Under the pieces are notes generated by a model. The model was not told the DNA's origin. It made no database searches and worked only from the letters and a program-made list of their open reading frames with translations. Both the position numbers and the translations under genes were made by a program. From Neptuniibacter sp. (GTDB lineage Bacteria > Pseudomonadota > Gammaproteobacteria > Pseudomonadales > Balneatricaceae), in contig JASBRM010000357.1 in assembly GCA_030149405.1 (NCBI GenBank), positions 1-24,006 of the forward strand: a stretch of DNA of 24,006 nucleotides. The letters are read 5' to 3'. This document shows positions 1 through 9,162 of this stretch, in pieces; position 1 is the first letter of the stretch; every line of letters starts with the position of its first letter.

Positions 1-1409
1 AGTTCTTCGATCAGATCCACTTCAATGGCAATATCGAAGCGATAAGAAGGAACAGCAATGTGCCACTCACCTTCCGTAGAAGTCTTCTCAACACCCAAAC
101 CAAGACGTGTCAGGATCTCTTCAATCTCTTCTGCTGGCATCTCGAACGCCAGCATGCTGTTCACTTTACTGTGACGCAGGTATACCTGACGTTCAGCTGG
201 CAGCTCATCCGCATTAGCCGTTTCAACTACAGGACCTGGCTGTCCACCAACGATCTCCAGCAACAGCTCAGTAGCACGGTTAATCGCACGAGTCTGTAAC
301 TGCCAATCCACACCACGCTCAAAGCGGTGCGAGGAATCTGTATGCAAACCGTAAGAACGTGCACGGCCCGCAATTGAAATTGGGTTAAAGAAAGCGCTTT
401 CCAGGAAGATATTCTGGGTTTCAGCGGTTACGCTGGTTGGTTCACCGCCCATGATACCGGCCATAGCAATAGGACCACTGCCATCGGTAATCGCCAGAGT
501 ATCCGCATTCAGTTCAACTTCCTGACCATCAAGGAGAGTCAGTTTTTCACCCTGCTCCGCACGACGAACAACGATGCCACCGGATAGCTTATCCAGATCA
601 AACGCATGCATCGGCTGACCCAATTCAAGCAGAACGTAGTTAGTTACATCAACGACTGGATCAATAGAGCGAACGCCAGAGCGCTCCAACTTCTGCTTCA
701 TCCATAGAGGTGTATCAGCCTGTGGGTTAATGCCACGGATTACACGACCAACATAACGTGGGCAATCCGCAGCATCTTTCAATTCAACCGGGAAAGTATC
801 ATCAATGACCGCTGCAGTTTCGTTATCTGTAACAAAAGTAACCGGTGCCTTATTCAACACGCCTACTTCACGCGCCAGTCCAGAGATGCTCAGGCAGTCA
901 CCACGGTTAGGTGTCAGATCAACGTCAATAATCTGATCATTCAGGCTCAGGTACTCACGAATGCAGGTACCCACTGGAGCATCTGCCGCCAGCTCCATAA
1001 TACCGCCGTGATCTTCAGAAATACCCAGCTCATCTTCCGCACACAACATGCCGAAAGATTCTACCTGACGCAGCTTGGCTTTCTTGATTTTAAATTCTTT
1101 ACCATCCGGAGTTGGCAGCACAGCTCCCACCGTAGCAAATGCTGTTTTCAGGCCCGCGCGCGCATTTGGCGCACCACAAACAACCTGAAACTCTTCGTTA
1201 CCATCTGTAACTTTACATACCTGAAGTTTGTCTGCATTTGGGTGCTGTTCTGCTGTCAGGATTTCACCAACAACCACACCAGAAAAGTCTTTTGCAGCCG
1301 GATCAACTTCGTCAACTTCCAGACCTGCCATAGTGATCTGATCAACAATACCCTGTGTATCTACTTCAGGGTTTACCAGCTCACGTAACCAATTTTCACT
1401 GAATTTCAT
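1..1409 (-). CDS. pheT: Phenylalanine--tRNA ligase beta subunit, 3' end cut by the window
   Basis: This is the N-terminal 469 codons or so of PheT, the large subunit of the cytoplasmic alpha2-beta2 enzyme that charges tRNA-Phe. The full protein is usually about 790-800 residues, so the C-terminal part lies beyond the left edge. The minus-strand frame opens at the ATG at 1409 with MKFSENWLRELV, the usual PheT start, and stays open to position 1. An N-terminal tRNA-binding (EMAP/OB-fold) region is recognisable, with GLEVDEV followed by HPNADKLQVCKV. The B3/B4 editing-domain region follows, including DVTNYVLLELGQPMHAFD. A purine-rich GGGAAAG lies about 6 bases before the start. pheS ends 48 bases upstream in the same direction, so the two are co-transcribed. 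No frameshift was seen. Confidence 0.95.
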   Translation of the reverse strand, partial: MKFSENWLRELVNPEVDTQGIVDQITMAGLEVDEVDPAAKDFSGVVVGEILTAEQHPNADKLQVCKVTDGNEEFQVVCGAPNARAGLKTAFATVGAVLPTPDGKEFKIKKAKLRQVESFGMLCAEDELGISEDHGGIMELAADAPVGTCIREYLSLNDQIIDVDLTPNRGDCLSISGLAREVGVLNKAPVTFVTDNETAAVIDDTFPVELKDAADCPRYVGRVIRGINPQADTPLWMKQKLERSGVRSIDPVVDVTNYVLLELGQPMHAFDLDKLSGGIVVRRAEQGEKLTLLDGQEVELNADTLAITDGSGPIAMAGIMGGEPTSVTAETQNIFLESAFFNPISIAGRARSYGLHTDSSHRFERGVDWQLQTRAINRATELLLEIVGGQPGPVVETANADELPAERQVYLRHSKVNSMLAFEMPAEEIEEILTRLGLGVEKTSTEGEWHIAVPSYRFDIAIEVDLIEE

Positions 1410-1457
1410 TATGCTTTCCCGAGAATTCTGTTAATAACCGCTATACAAAAACCTTGA

Positions 1458-2504
<1,047 letters not shown>

Positions 2505-2540
2505 TCAGTCTTATTTGTCTAAAATCTGAACAAAATAACC

Positions 2541-2577
2541 GAAAAAATAGGGGAAGAGCTCGCACCCTTCCCCTATT
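2541..2577 (-). terminator. Intrinsic terminator/attenuator between rplT and pheS
   Basis: On the minus strand a perfect 11-base-pair stem (AATAGGGGAAG with CTTCCCCTATT, 10-base loop) is followed by TTTTTT. It lies 33 bases after the rplT stop and about 100 bases before the pheS start. In E. coli this interval holds the pheM leader peptide and the pheST attenuator. Here I find no ATG-started, Phe-rich reading frame ahead of the hairpin. It is therefore either a partial terminator that sets the ratio of ribosomal to synthetase mRNA, or an attenuator of a different type. Confidence 0.85.
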
Positions 2578-2609
2578 AGAAATAAGTCGTTTACACGACA
2601 CTGGGTGCC

Positions 2610-2966
2610 TTACGCCAGAGCAGCTTTCGCTCTCTCTACGATTGCAGCAAATGCGCCAGCTTCGTGAACAGCCAGATCAGCCAGAACCTTACGGTCGATT
2701 TCGATGTTAGCCTTTTTCAGACCAGCGATGAAACGGCTGTAAGACAGACCATTGATACGAGCACCAGCGTTGATACGTGCGATCCACAGTGCGCGGAACT
2801 GACGCTTACGCTGACGACGGTCACGGTATGCATACTGACCAGCTTTGATTACCGCCTGTTTAGCAACGCGGAATACACGGCTACGAGCACCGTAATAACC
2901 TTTTGCTTTTTTCAGGACTTTTTTGTGACGACGACGAGCAACAACACCACGTTTTACGCGAGCCAT
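2610..2966 (-). CDS. rplT: 50S ribosomal protein L20
   Basis: L20 binds 23S rRNA early in large-subunit assembly and, in enterobacteria, represses translation of its own rpmI-rplT message. The 118-residue product has the family length and the typical [19 protein letters not shown] start. The basic N-terminal extension is followed by a globular domain with the conserved [22 protein letters not shown] stretch. An AGAGGAAGAAAGAC ribosome binding region precedes the ATG. It lies 38 bases after rpmI in the usual infC-rpmI-rplT order and ends just ahead of a terminator. No anomalies were seen. Confidence 0.98.
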   Translation of the reverse strand: MARVKRGVVARRRHKKVLKKAKGYYGARSRVFRVAKQAVIKAGQYAYRDRRQRKRQFRALWIARINAGARINGLSYSRFIAGLKKANIEIDRKVLADLAVHEAGAFAAIVERAKAALA

Positions 2967-3004
2967 GTCTTTCTTCCTCTAAATTCTGTTAACTAAAAAA
3001 TCGA

Positions 3005-3199
3005 TTAAATATAAGGCAGCATGCGACGAACTAGAGCCTTGTCTGCGGCGTGAACCTGCAGCATAGGGCGTAGTTGACGCTTACGCTTAGTAGATTTCTT
3101 AGTCAGAATGTGACTAGTGAAAGACTGCTTGTGTTTGAAGCCGTTAGCGGTTTTCTTAAAACGCTTAGCCGCACCACTATTAGATTTCATTTTTGGCAT
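3005..3199 (-). CDS. rpmI: 50S ribosomal protein L35
   Basis: L35 is a small, very basic large-subunit protein. The 64 residues match the family length, with the characteristic [17 protein letters not shown] start and a Lys/Arg-rich middle. The ATG is preceded by GGGGA about 9 bases upstream. It sits between infC and rplT, as in most gammaproteobacteria. A hairpin with a short U-rich tail occupies the interval between infC and this gene, a plausible place for L20-dependent or transcriptional control of rpmI-rplT. Confidence 0.97.
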   Translation of the reverse strand: MPKMKSNSGAAKRFKKTANGFKHKQSFTSHILTKKSTKRKRQLRPMLQVHAADKALVRRMLPYI

Positions 3200-3253
3200 A
3201 ACAAAAATTCCCCACGCATTCGTTTAATTTTTTTCGCCCGAAACAAACGACAA

Positions 3254-3289
3254 AACCCGCAGCCGACTTTTAAAGGTCAGTCACGGGTT
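3254..3289 (-). promoter_or_regulatory. Hairpin between infC and rpmI, possible attenuator or L20 control element
   Basis: On the minus strand AACCCG pairs with CGGGTT. The stem can continue inward through TGACTGAC and GTCGGCTG with wobbles and one mismatch, and it is followed by TTTTGTCGTTTG. It starts 15 bases after the infC stop and ends about 54 bases before rpmI. In E. coli the L20 operator involves structure around the infC-rpmI junction. Whether this hairpin terminates, attenuates or binds L20 cannot be told from sequence alone. Confidence 0.5.
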
Positions 3290-3304
3290 AAGGAAAGTAA
3301 CGAG

Positions 3305-3850
3305 TTACTTTTTCTTCTTCGGAGCTAAGACCATGACCAGTTGACGGCCTTCCATCTTAGGGCGCTGTTCTACGGTAGCTAATTCTTCCAACTCTTTTTC
3401 AATTCGTTGGAGTAATTGCATACCCAGCTCCTGATGGGCCATCTCACGACCGCGATAACGCAGTGTTATCTTGGCTTTATCCCCTGCTTCAAGGAAACGT
3501 ATCAGGTTGCGTAGTTTTACCTGATAATCCCCTTCTTCCGTATTAGGACGGAATTTCACTTCCTTGATCTGGACCTGATGCTGTTTCTTCTTGGCTTCAT
3601 TCTTTTGCTTTTTCAGCTCATAAAGATGCTTGCCATAATCCATCACTTTACAAACGATGGGATCAGCTTCAGAAATTTTCACCAGATCAAGTCCCGCTTC
3701 TTGAGCTGCCTCAAGAGCGTCATTTACCGGTACGATGCCTATCTGTGTTCCGTCTGGACCAATAAGTCTGCACTGTTTAGCTACTTTCAGTAGATTCTCA
3801 TTGATCATGGGCTCTTCTCTACGAGGGCCCCTTCTGTTATCACGCCTGAT
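3305..3850 (-). CDS. infC: Translation initiation factor IF-3, ATC start codon
   Basis: IF-3 keeps 30S and 50S subunits apart and discriminates against non-canonical start codons. The first ATG (3808) gives 167 residues and lacks a good ribosome binding site. An ATC at 3848-3850, in frame and with no intervening stop, is preceded by AGGAG with 8-base spacing; it gives 181 residues, the usual gammaproteobacterial length (E. coli 180). The extra residues, [13 protein letters not shown], are a basic N-terminal tail of family type. The N-domain, the Lys-rich linker and the C-domain ([17 protein letters not shown], ending VLAPKKKK) are complete. An AUU/AUC start underlies the known IF-3 autoregulation in enterobacteria. 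It starts 33 bases after the thrS stop, in the same direction. Confidence 0.96.
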   Translation of the reverse strand: MRRDNRRGPRREEPMINENLLKVAKQCRLIGPDGTQIGIVPVNDALEAAQEAGLDLVKISEADPIVCKVMDYGKHLYELKKQKNEAKKKQHQVQIKEVKFRPNTEEGDYQVKLRNLIRFLEAGDKAKITLRYRGREMAHQELGMQLLQRIEKELEELATVEQRPKMEGRQLVMVLAPKKKK

Positions 3851-3858
3851 GGTGGTAT

Positions 3859-3863
3859 CTCCT
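3859..3863 (-). promoter_or_regulatory. Ribosome binding site that fixes the infC ATC start
   Basis: On the minus strand AGGAG lies 8 bases before ATC (3848-3850). An in-frame TAA at 3872-3874 closes the frame just upstream. The window for initiation therefore contains only the ATC and the later ATG at 3808, which has only the weaker AGAAGAG nearby. Confidence 0.85.
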
Positions 3864-3883
3864 GACTTCGATTAGAGACTTTA

Positions 3884-5800
3884 TTAGTCCTGACGACCTT
3901 TCCTGGCGACATCACTGCCAAGAAGGTTTACAAATTCATCCAGAGGCATGGTTCCAAGGTTTTCACCTGTTCGTGTACGGACTGCAACAGTCCCCGCCTC
4001 TACTTCTTTGTCGCCGATTACAAGAAGATAAGGAACCTTCTGTAAAGTGCGCTCGCGAATTTTAAAGCCGATCTTCTCATTTCTCAAGTCCGACTCGGCC
4101 CGGAAACCTTTATTTTCAAGATTTTGGACAACTTTTTCGCAATAATCTGCCTGTTTATCGGTAATATTCATCACAACCGCCTGTACAGGTGCTAACCAGG
4201 TTGGTAATGCTCCCGCAAAGTTTTCGATCAAAATACCGATAAATCGCTCAAATGAACCCAGAATTGCCCGGTGTAACATAACCGGAGTTTCACGTTCACC
4301 TTGCTCGTTCACAAACTGAGCACCCAGGCGACCTGGCATGGAGAAATCCACCTGAACAGTACCGCACTGCCATACTCGGCCCAGGCAATCTTTCAGGGAG
4401 AATTCAATTTTAGGTCCGTAGAATGCACCTTCACCTGGCAGCTCATCCCATTCCAGGCCTGCAGCATCCAGTGCATCTGCCAGAGCTTTCTCAGCTTTAT
4501 CCCAAACTTCGTCGGAACCAACGCGCTGTTCAGGGCGTGTAGAAAGTTTGTATATTACTTCAGTGAAGCCAAAGTCAGCATAAACTTCATCTAGGAAAGT
4601 AATGAAACGTGCCACTTCTTCCTGAATAGAATCTTCAGCACAGAAAATGTGCGCATCGTCCTGTACGAAGCCACGTACACGCATAATACCGTGCAGTGCA
4701 CCAGATGGTTCGTTACGGTGACAGCAACCAAATTCAGCCAAACGCAGAGGTAGATCACGGTATGAACGGATGCCCTGGTTAAATACCTGTACGTGGCATG
4801 GGCAGTTCATTGGTTTGATCGCGAAATCATGGTTCTCAGAGTGAGTCGTAAACATCTCATCAGAGAACTTATCCCAGTGACCTGACTTCTCCCACAGAGT
4901 ACGTTCTACAACCTGCGGAGTTTTGATCTCATCGTAACCATGCTCACGCTGTTTCTTACGCATGTACTGTTCAATCTGCTGGTACAGGGTCCAACCATTC
5001 GGGTGCCAGAACACCATACCCGGTGCTTCTTCCTGCAAATGGAACATGTTCAGCTGTTTGCCCAGCTTACGGTGGTCACGTTTTTCTGCTTCTTCCAAAC
5101 GGTGCAGGTAGGCTTTAAGGGCTTTTTTGTCACCCCAGGCTGTACCATAAATGCGCTGCAGCATCTCGTTGTTAGAATCACCACGCCAATACGCACCCGC
5201 AACTTTCATCAGTTTGAAGGCTTTAATGTGGCCTGTAGATGGTACGTGCGGACCACGGCACAGATCGATAAAGTCGCCCTGAGAGTAGAAAGAAAGGTCT
5301 TCTTCATCCGGTACTGCCTGCAGCAGTTCAACCTTATACTTCTCACCCATCTCGTCGAACATCTTAGTCGCTTCGTCACGGCTCATCAGAGAACGGGTAA
5401 CAGGCAAATTCTGCTTAGCCAGTTCAGCCATTTTCTTCTCGATCTTTTCCAGATCTTCAGGCGTAAACGGACGCTCGTAGGCAAAATCGTAGTAGAAACC
5501 ATCTTCAATAACAGGCCCGATGGTTACCTGAGCACCAGGGAAAAGCTCCTGTACTGCCATTGCCATCAAATGCGCTGTTGAGTGACGAATCACTTCAAGA
5601 CCTGCTTCATCACGCGCGGTGATGATTGCCAGATCAGCGTCTTTCTCAATGGTGTAGGAGGTATCCACTTCTTGACCGTCAACTTTACCGGCCAGCGCAG
5701 CTTTCGCCAGACCAGCACCAATATCAGCGGCAACTTCAAAAACAGTAACAGGGTTAGCAAACTCACGCTTGCTACCATCAGGTAGGGTAATTACAGGCAT
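3884..5800 (-). CDS. thrS: Threonine--tRNA ligase
   Basis: ThrRS is the cytoplasmic class II synthetase that charges tRNA-Thr and edits Ser-tRNA-Thr. At 638 residues it has the family length (E. coli 642). The order is an N-terminal TGS domain (about 1-62), an editing domain with the HxxxH motif at His73/His77, a catalytic core and a C-terminal anticodon-binding domain. The catalytic zinc ligands appear as Cys333 ([10 protein letters not shown]), His384 (QDDAHIF) and the His of [14 protein letters not shown]. The ATG has AAGGA 7 bases upstream, and [10 protein letters not shown] is the usual start. It opens the thrS-infC-rpmI-rplT-pheST cluster. Two hairpins with threonine anticodon triplets in their loops fill its leader, suggesting translational autoregulation as in E. 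coli. Confidence 0.98.
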   Translation of the reverse strand: MPVITLPDGSKREFANPVTVFEVAADIGAGLAKAALAGKVDGQEVDTSYTIEKDADLAIITARDEAGLEVIRHSTAHLMAMAVQELFPGAQVTIGPVIEDGFYYDFAYERPFTPEDLEKIEKKMAELAKQNLPVTRSLMSRDEATKMFDEMGEKYKVELLQAVPDEEDLSFYSQGDFIDLCRGPHVPSTGHIKAFKLMKVAGAYWRGDSNNEMLQRIYGTAWGDKKALKAYLHRLEEAEKRDHRKLGKQLNMFHLQEEAPGMVFWHPNGWTLYQQIEQYMRKKQREHGYDEIKTPQVVERTLWEKSGHWDKFSDEMFTTHSENHDFAIKPMNCPCHVQVFNQGIRSYRDLPLRLAEFGCCHRNEPSGALHGIMRVRGFVQDDAHIFCAEDSIQEEVARFITFLDEVYADFGFTEVIYKLSTRPEQRVGSDEVWDKAEKALADALDAAGLEWDELPGEGAFYGPKIEFSLKDCLGRVWQCGTVQVDFSMPGRLGAQFVNEQGERETPVMLHRAILGSFERFIGILIENFAGALPTWLAPVQAVVMNITDKQADYCEKVVQNLENKGFRAESDLRNEKIGFKIRERTLQKVPYLLVIGDKEVEAGTVAVRTRTGENLGTMPLDEFVNLLGSDVARKGRQD

Positions 5801-5817
5801 GTTAAATCCTTGGTTTC

Positions 5818-5843
5818 AGTGGTGACCCATACGTAAGGCCACT
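5818..5843 (-). promoter_or_regulatory. Proximal thrS leader hairpin with CGU in the loop
   Basis: On the minus strand AGTGG pairs with CCACT, and inside them CC pairs with GG around the loop TTACGTAT. The loop carries CGU, a threonine anticodon triplet. The hairpin ends about 5 bases before the AAGGA of thrS, where bound ThrRS could block the ribosome. This matches the position of the anticodon-like domain 2 in the E. coli thrS operator. The structure is hand-folded, and the loop does not have the canonical U before the triplet. Confidence 0.5.
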
Positions 5844-5858
5844 TATAAATTTGATATT

Positions 5859-5892
5859 TCTCGATGTCGTACAAACCAAGTACGGGGCGAGA
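5859..5892 (-). promoter_or_regulatory. Distal thrS leader hairpin mimicking a tRNA-Thr anticodon arm
   Basis: On the minus strand CGTAC pairs perfectly with GTACG around the 7-base loop TTGGTTT, the 5-bp/7-nt geometry of an anticodon arm. U followed by GGU occupies the places of U33 and anticodon 34-36, and GGU is a threonine anticodon. An outer 5-bp stem (TCTCG with CGAGA) closes it across a small internal loop. With the proximal hairpin it gives two ThrRS-recognisable loops, as in the E. coli operator, where a ThrRS dimer binds two tRNA-like domains. Confidence 0.6.
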
Positions 5893-5898
5893 GGGCGG

Positions 5899-5930
5899 AT
5901 TATAGGGCAAAAGTTTCAAAGTATCGAGAA
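5899..5930 (-). promoter_or_regulatory. Putative sigma-70 promoter of the thrS operon
   Basis: A perfect minus-strand TATAAT lies at 5899-5904. A -35 match 17 bases upstream is weak (TCGATA). Transcription would begin near 5890-5892, at the foot of the distal leader hairpin, giving a leader of about 90 bases. The -10 is convincing; the -35 is not. Confidence 0.5.
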
Positions 5931-5953
5931 ACCCCTGAACATTTGAGCGACAT

Positions 5954-5982
5954 AAAAAAATGCAGGCTTTCGCCTGCATTTT
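5954..5982 (-). terminator. Intrinsic terminator after lutC
   Basis: A perfect 11-bp stem (AAAATGCAGGC with GCCTGCATTTT, 4-base loop) lies about 20 bases beyond the lutC stop and is followed on the minus strand by a run of T. It closes the lut transcript just upstream of the thrS promoter. The plus-strand reading also ends in TTTTCTT, but no plus-strand gene runs into it. Confidence 0.93.
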
Positions 5983-6003
5983 CTTATCTTATATTTTTAG
6001 GGT

Positions 6004-6690
6004 TTATTGGTCTTCAACGATGACTAAGTGTAAAACTTCAGGGCCATGCGCACCCTGGACCAAAACGCCTTCAATATCTGTGGTTCCACTCGCCCCTGAA
6101 ATCAGGCACATATTCCTGGGCGTAGTGCCTTGAGCGGCTATTTCATTGGCTATTGCCGCATAGTCATCCATGTAATGGAGGATTTTGGATTTTGGCACCA
6201 CCGCAATTAAATACAGGGGTAAGAAATTTAAGAGTACCGGCATAGTTTCGTTGGAATGGACCACAAAAGAGCCCGTTTCTGCTACACCGTACTCTGCAAA
6301 ACATAATCCAACCGTATTGTCGTTGTGAATATCAACATCAGTATCGATATCTACCCACTCCAACGATTGCAGAGAAGGCTTGTCCTGAACTTTTAATTCA
6401 GCGGGCAGAGCATACTGTTCCAGAAAACCTTTCACCGTTTCAGGCAACTGATCCAGAGAAGGAATAGATTCACAGCTGGTCCCTATAACCAGTCCTTTTT
6501 CAACACGTCGCATCAATGCTTCAGCCGCGTCTTCGGCCAGTAGCTCTGGCCGCGCATTTGGGCTTTCAGTCAAAATAGCTGCAGCTTCTGCTTGTATAGT
6601 ATTGAGATCAGCCACTACCGTGGGTGCTGCACGCAAAATTGCATCAAAGATTTTATCCCTACTGGTAGCTTGCTCATGTTTATCAGTCAT
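6004..6690 (-). CDS. lutC: Lactate utilization protein C (LUD-domain protein)
   Basis: LutC (also LldG/YkgG) is the third component of the LutABC iron-sulfur complex that oxidises L-lactate to pyruvate; its biochemical role in the complex is not well defined. The 228 residues form a single LUD domain, with a C-terminal core containing PRNMCLISGASGTTDIEGV followed by VQGAHGPEVLHLVIVED, typical of the family. The N-terminal half is helical and variable. The ATG has GAGG about 8 bases upstream and lies 10 bases after lutB. It is the last gene of the operon, followed by a strong terminator. There is no transmembrane segment or signal peptide, so it is probably cytoplasmic. Confidence 0.92.
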   Translation of the reverse strand: MTDKHEQATSRDKIFDAILRAAPTVVADLNTIQAEAAAILTESPNARPELLAEDAAEALMRRVEKGLVIGTSCESIPSLDQLPETVKGFLEQYALPAELKVQDKPSLQSLEWVDIDTDVDIHNDNTVGLCFAEYGVAETGSFVVHSNETMPVLLNFLPLYLIAVVPKSKILHYMDDYAAIANEIAAQGTTPRNMCLISGASGTTDIEGVLVQGAHGPEVLHLVIVEDQ

Positions 6691-6700
6691 CTTTGCGGCC

Positions 6701-8122
6701 TCACTTCTGAGCTTTCTTCATTTTCTTATACTGCTGCATAAACGTTTGCGTCCCAGGCTCTATAAGATCACGGTTACGCGTCCAACCGCTCGTCATCGGC
6801 ATAGAACGAATCCAGCCCTTTTTACTGAACATCCTCATAAAGATCACACCACAACTGCTGAACAGCTGGAACAGTGCCGGATGCTTAGCGATAAAAGCAA
6901 AGCCTTTTACAAAGAAACGATTGGTAAGCGGTTCATATTTCTTCTCCCACGATTTCGCCCGTAAGGACCTTAATAATTTAGGCAGAGGAATTTTGACCGG
7001 ACAAACTTCTTCGCACCGACCATTTAACGTACAGGCGTGGGTTTGTTTATTAGCAACCTTTAGACTGTTCAAATGAGGCGTCAAAACTGATCCCATCGGT
7101 CCAGGATAAACAGAACCGTATGCATGACCACCGATGTGTTTATAGACAACACAGTGGTTCATGCAAGCGCCACAGCGAATGCAACGCAACATCTCTTCCA
7201 TACCTTCAGAGAGCATTTTTGTGCGACCGTTGTCGACTAAAACAATGTGATACTCTTCCGGCCCATCCACATCGCCCTGACGTTTAGGACCATTATGGAA
7301 GGTAATGTACTGGGTAATCTCACCGCCTGTTGCTGAACGGGTCAGCAGGCGCAGTAAAGGAACCGCATGTGCCATCGAAGGTACCAGCTTCTCAATACCT
7401 GCAGTCACAATATGTACTTTCGGCGGGGTTGTCGTGAGTTCGGCGTTACCTTCATTGGTGACCGTACAGGTTGACCCACTGTCTGCCAGCAGAAAGTTTG
7501 AACCACTGATGCCGATATCCGCTGTCAGAAACTTGGTACGCAAATCGCGACGAGCACTTCTTACCAGCTCGATGATTTCTTCTGAGTAAGTTGGATCTTT
7601 ATGGTTTTCGCGAAACAGTTTAATAACATCCTCACGGCTGCGATGCATGGCCGGCCAAACGATATGTGAAGGTGGATCACCGGCTAACTGAATAATATGT
7701 TCCGCTAGATCGGTTTCAACACGATCAATATCCGCATTATCTAACGCATGAGATAAACCGATCTCTTCACCCAGCATAGACTTACTTCGTGTTATACGTT
7801 TAGCCTCATGCTTGCGGCAAATCTCAAGCACTTTGCGTGAGGCTTCTTCCGCATTACTCGCCCAGTGAATAATGGCGCCCTGTGCTTTGGCATTCTTCTC
7901 AAACTCAGCGAGGTAATGCGCCATATACTTGATGGTATGGTCTTTAACCTTTTGCCCTTGAATACGTGCGTTTTCAAATCCAGGAAAGTTTGCAATTGCT
8001 TCAGCACGCTTAGCCTCAGCCTTATCGGTAGTACGACGAATAACGGCCTTTAAATTAGGCTGTGACAGGGCCTCACTGACATTCTGTTCGAAGTTTTCTG
8101 GCTTATTTGCGTGCATGACCAT
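6701..8122 (-). CDS. lutB: Lactate utilization iron-sulfur protein B
   Basis: LutB (LldF/YkgF) is the LUD-domain and ferredoxin-domain subunit of the L-lactate oxidising complex LutABC. The N-terminal LUD domain spans roughly residues 60-300. A CIRCGACMNHC cluster motif follows near residue 315, then a second motif, CTLNGRCEEVCPVKIP, near residue 365. In that second motif an Asn stands where the usual CxxCxxCxxxCP spacing would place a cysteine. The length, 473 residues, is normal. The reading frame overlaps the end of lutA by 20 bases. GGGAG touches the first ATG but stands 6 bases before a second ATG at 8116, so the true start may be MHANKPENF. Confidence 0.94.
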   Translation of the reverse strand: MVMHANKPENFEQNVSEALSQPNLKAVIRRTTDKAEAKRAEAIANFPGFENARIQGQKVKDHTIKYMAHYLAEFEKNAKAQGAIIHWASNAEEASRKVLEICRKHEAKRITRSKSMLGEEIGLSHALDNADIDRVETDLAEHIIQLAGDPPSHIVWPAMHRSREDVIKLFRENHKDPTYSEEIIELVRSARRDLRTKFLTADIGISGSNFLLADSGSTCTVTNEGNAELTTTPPKVHIVTAGIEKLVPSMAHAVPLLRLLTRSATGGEITQYITFHNGPKRQGDVDGPEEYHIVLVDNGRTKMLSEGMEEMLRCIRCGACMNHCVVYKHIGGHAYGSVYPGPMGSVLTPHLNSLKVANKQTHACTLNGRCEEVCPVKIPLPKLLRSLRAKSWEKKYEPLTNRFFVKGFAFIAKHPALFQLFSSCGVIFMRMFSKKGWIRSMPMTSGWTRNRDLIEPGTQTFMQQYKKMKKAQK

Positions 8123-8930
8123 CTCCCAGAATCTCCGTTGCCATATCGGCCAGAACTTCAGCCGTATGTAATGCTTTGATCTCTGTATGGCCTTCCCGAT
8201 TGAGTTTTCCAGCCATATTCATCAAACAACCCATGTCACCACCCAGTAGGTAATCCACTTTAGTGTCGAGAACATTTTCGATTTTCTCTTCCACAATAGC
8301 ATCAGAGATATCAGAGTATTTGACGCAGAAAGTCCCACCAAAACCACAACATTCTGAATGGCCATGAAGGGGTTTATGCTCTAAGCCGGAAACTTCAGAC
8401 AGCATTTTCCGCGGCTGCTCATAGACGCCCAAAGAACGATAGCCAGAACAGCTATCGTGGTAAGTATATGTACCTTCAAGTTCCACCCCTTGTGGAACAA
8501 AATTACAAACATCCACCAAGAAGGAAAGCAATTCATAGGTCTTATCGGCCAGTGCCTGTGCACGCGCCTGCCACTCGTTTTGGCCTTCAAAGAGATCGGC
8601 AAAATTTTTGATAATCATGCCCGCACATGAACCCGAGGGGATCACAACATAATCAAATTCTTCGAATTGCTTAATCGTTTCATACGCAATTTGGCGTGTG
8701 CCTTCGTCGTCACCTGAATTAAAAGCGGGCTGCCCGCAGCACGACTGATGTTCTGGAACTTCAACATTGCACCCGGCCTGTTCCAGCAAATCAAGTGCTG
8801 CAAACCCAACGGTAGGCCGCATCGTATTAACCAGGCAGGTTACAAATAAACCAACCCGCTTATTGGTAATATCGACAGTTTCTATGGCCTGCACTGATGC
8901 GCTGCCTACATTAACGTGGTTATCTGACAT
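8103..8930 (-). CDS. lutA: Lactate utilization protein A (CCG-domain protein)
   Basis: LutA (LldE/YkgE) carries two cysteine-rich CCG domains of the heterodisulfide-reductase/GlpC type and works with LutB and LutC in L-lactate oxidation. The first domain runs from VTCLVNTMRP to HQSCCGQPAFNSGD and the second from YTYHDSCSGYRSLG to SECCGFGGTFCVKY. All signature cysteines are present. At 275 residues it is longer than the ~240 of E. coli and B. subtilis homologues, because of about 25 extra N-terminal residues. GAGG stands about 5 bases before the ATG. It is the first gene of lutABC; an FCD-GntR operator lies about 160 bases upstream. Confidence 0.94.
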   Translation of the reverse strand: MSDNHVNVGSASVQAIETVDITNKRVGLFVTCLVNTMRPTVGFAALDLLEQAGCNVEVPEHQSCCGQPAFNSGDDEGTRQIAYETIKQFEEFDYVVIPSGSCAGMIIKNFADLFEGQNEWQARAQALADKTYELLSFLVDVCNFVPQGVELEGTYTYHDSCSGYRSLGVYEQPRKMLSEVSGLEHKPLHGHSECCGFGGTFCVKYSDISDAIVEEKIENVLDTKVDYLLGGDMGCLMNMAGKLNREGHTEIKALHTAEVLADMATEILGDGHARK

Positions 8931-9065
8931 AAGCCTCTACCCTCACCAGCAGATCTTATTAAATGGCTCTGTATTTATTATTAGAAGGTAGCCGTGATGC
9001 TGATAAATATGCAGCGCTACGAACCCATCTATTCCGTTTAGTGACACTACCCATAGATATAAAAG

Positions 9066-9100
9066 AATATAAGTCAGACACACCAACTGGTCTGACCAAG
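9066..9100 (-). promoter_or_regulatory. GntR/FCD operator and putative promoter of lutABC
   Basis: TGGTCTGACCA at 9088-9098 is a palindrome around a central base and fits the FadR/FCD-family consensus TNGTNNNACNA. A TATATT at 9066-9071 on the minus strand lies 16 bases downstream, so the operator would cover the -35 region of a lutABC promoter and permit repression. The 13-base core AACTGGTCTGACC recurs in inverted orientation in front of the regulator gene. The operator is well supported; the -10 assignment is tentative. Confidence 0.7.
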
Positions 9101-9162
9101 ATTATCTGGATTTTTTATATGAATAAAGCATAGCTGTCTGGATCAACTTCGTCAGCGCCGGT

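Noticed and set aside
1008..1388. 126-codon plus-strand frame near the left edge
   Set aside because: It is antisense to pheT, whose frame is continuous from 1409 to the window edge.
4940..5581. 213-codon plus-strand open frame opposite thrS
   Set aside because: It lies wholly antisense to a clear, conserved synthetase, has no recognisable domain and shows a shadow-frame composition.
5791..5979. 62-codon minus-strand frame overlapping the thrS leader
   Set aside because: It runs through the lut terminator, the thrS promoter and the leader hairpins, and has no family resemblance.
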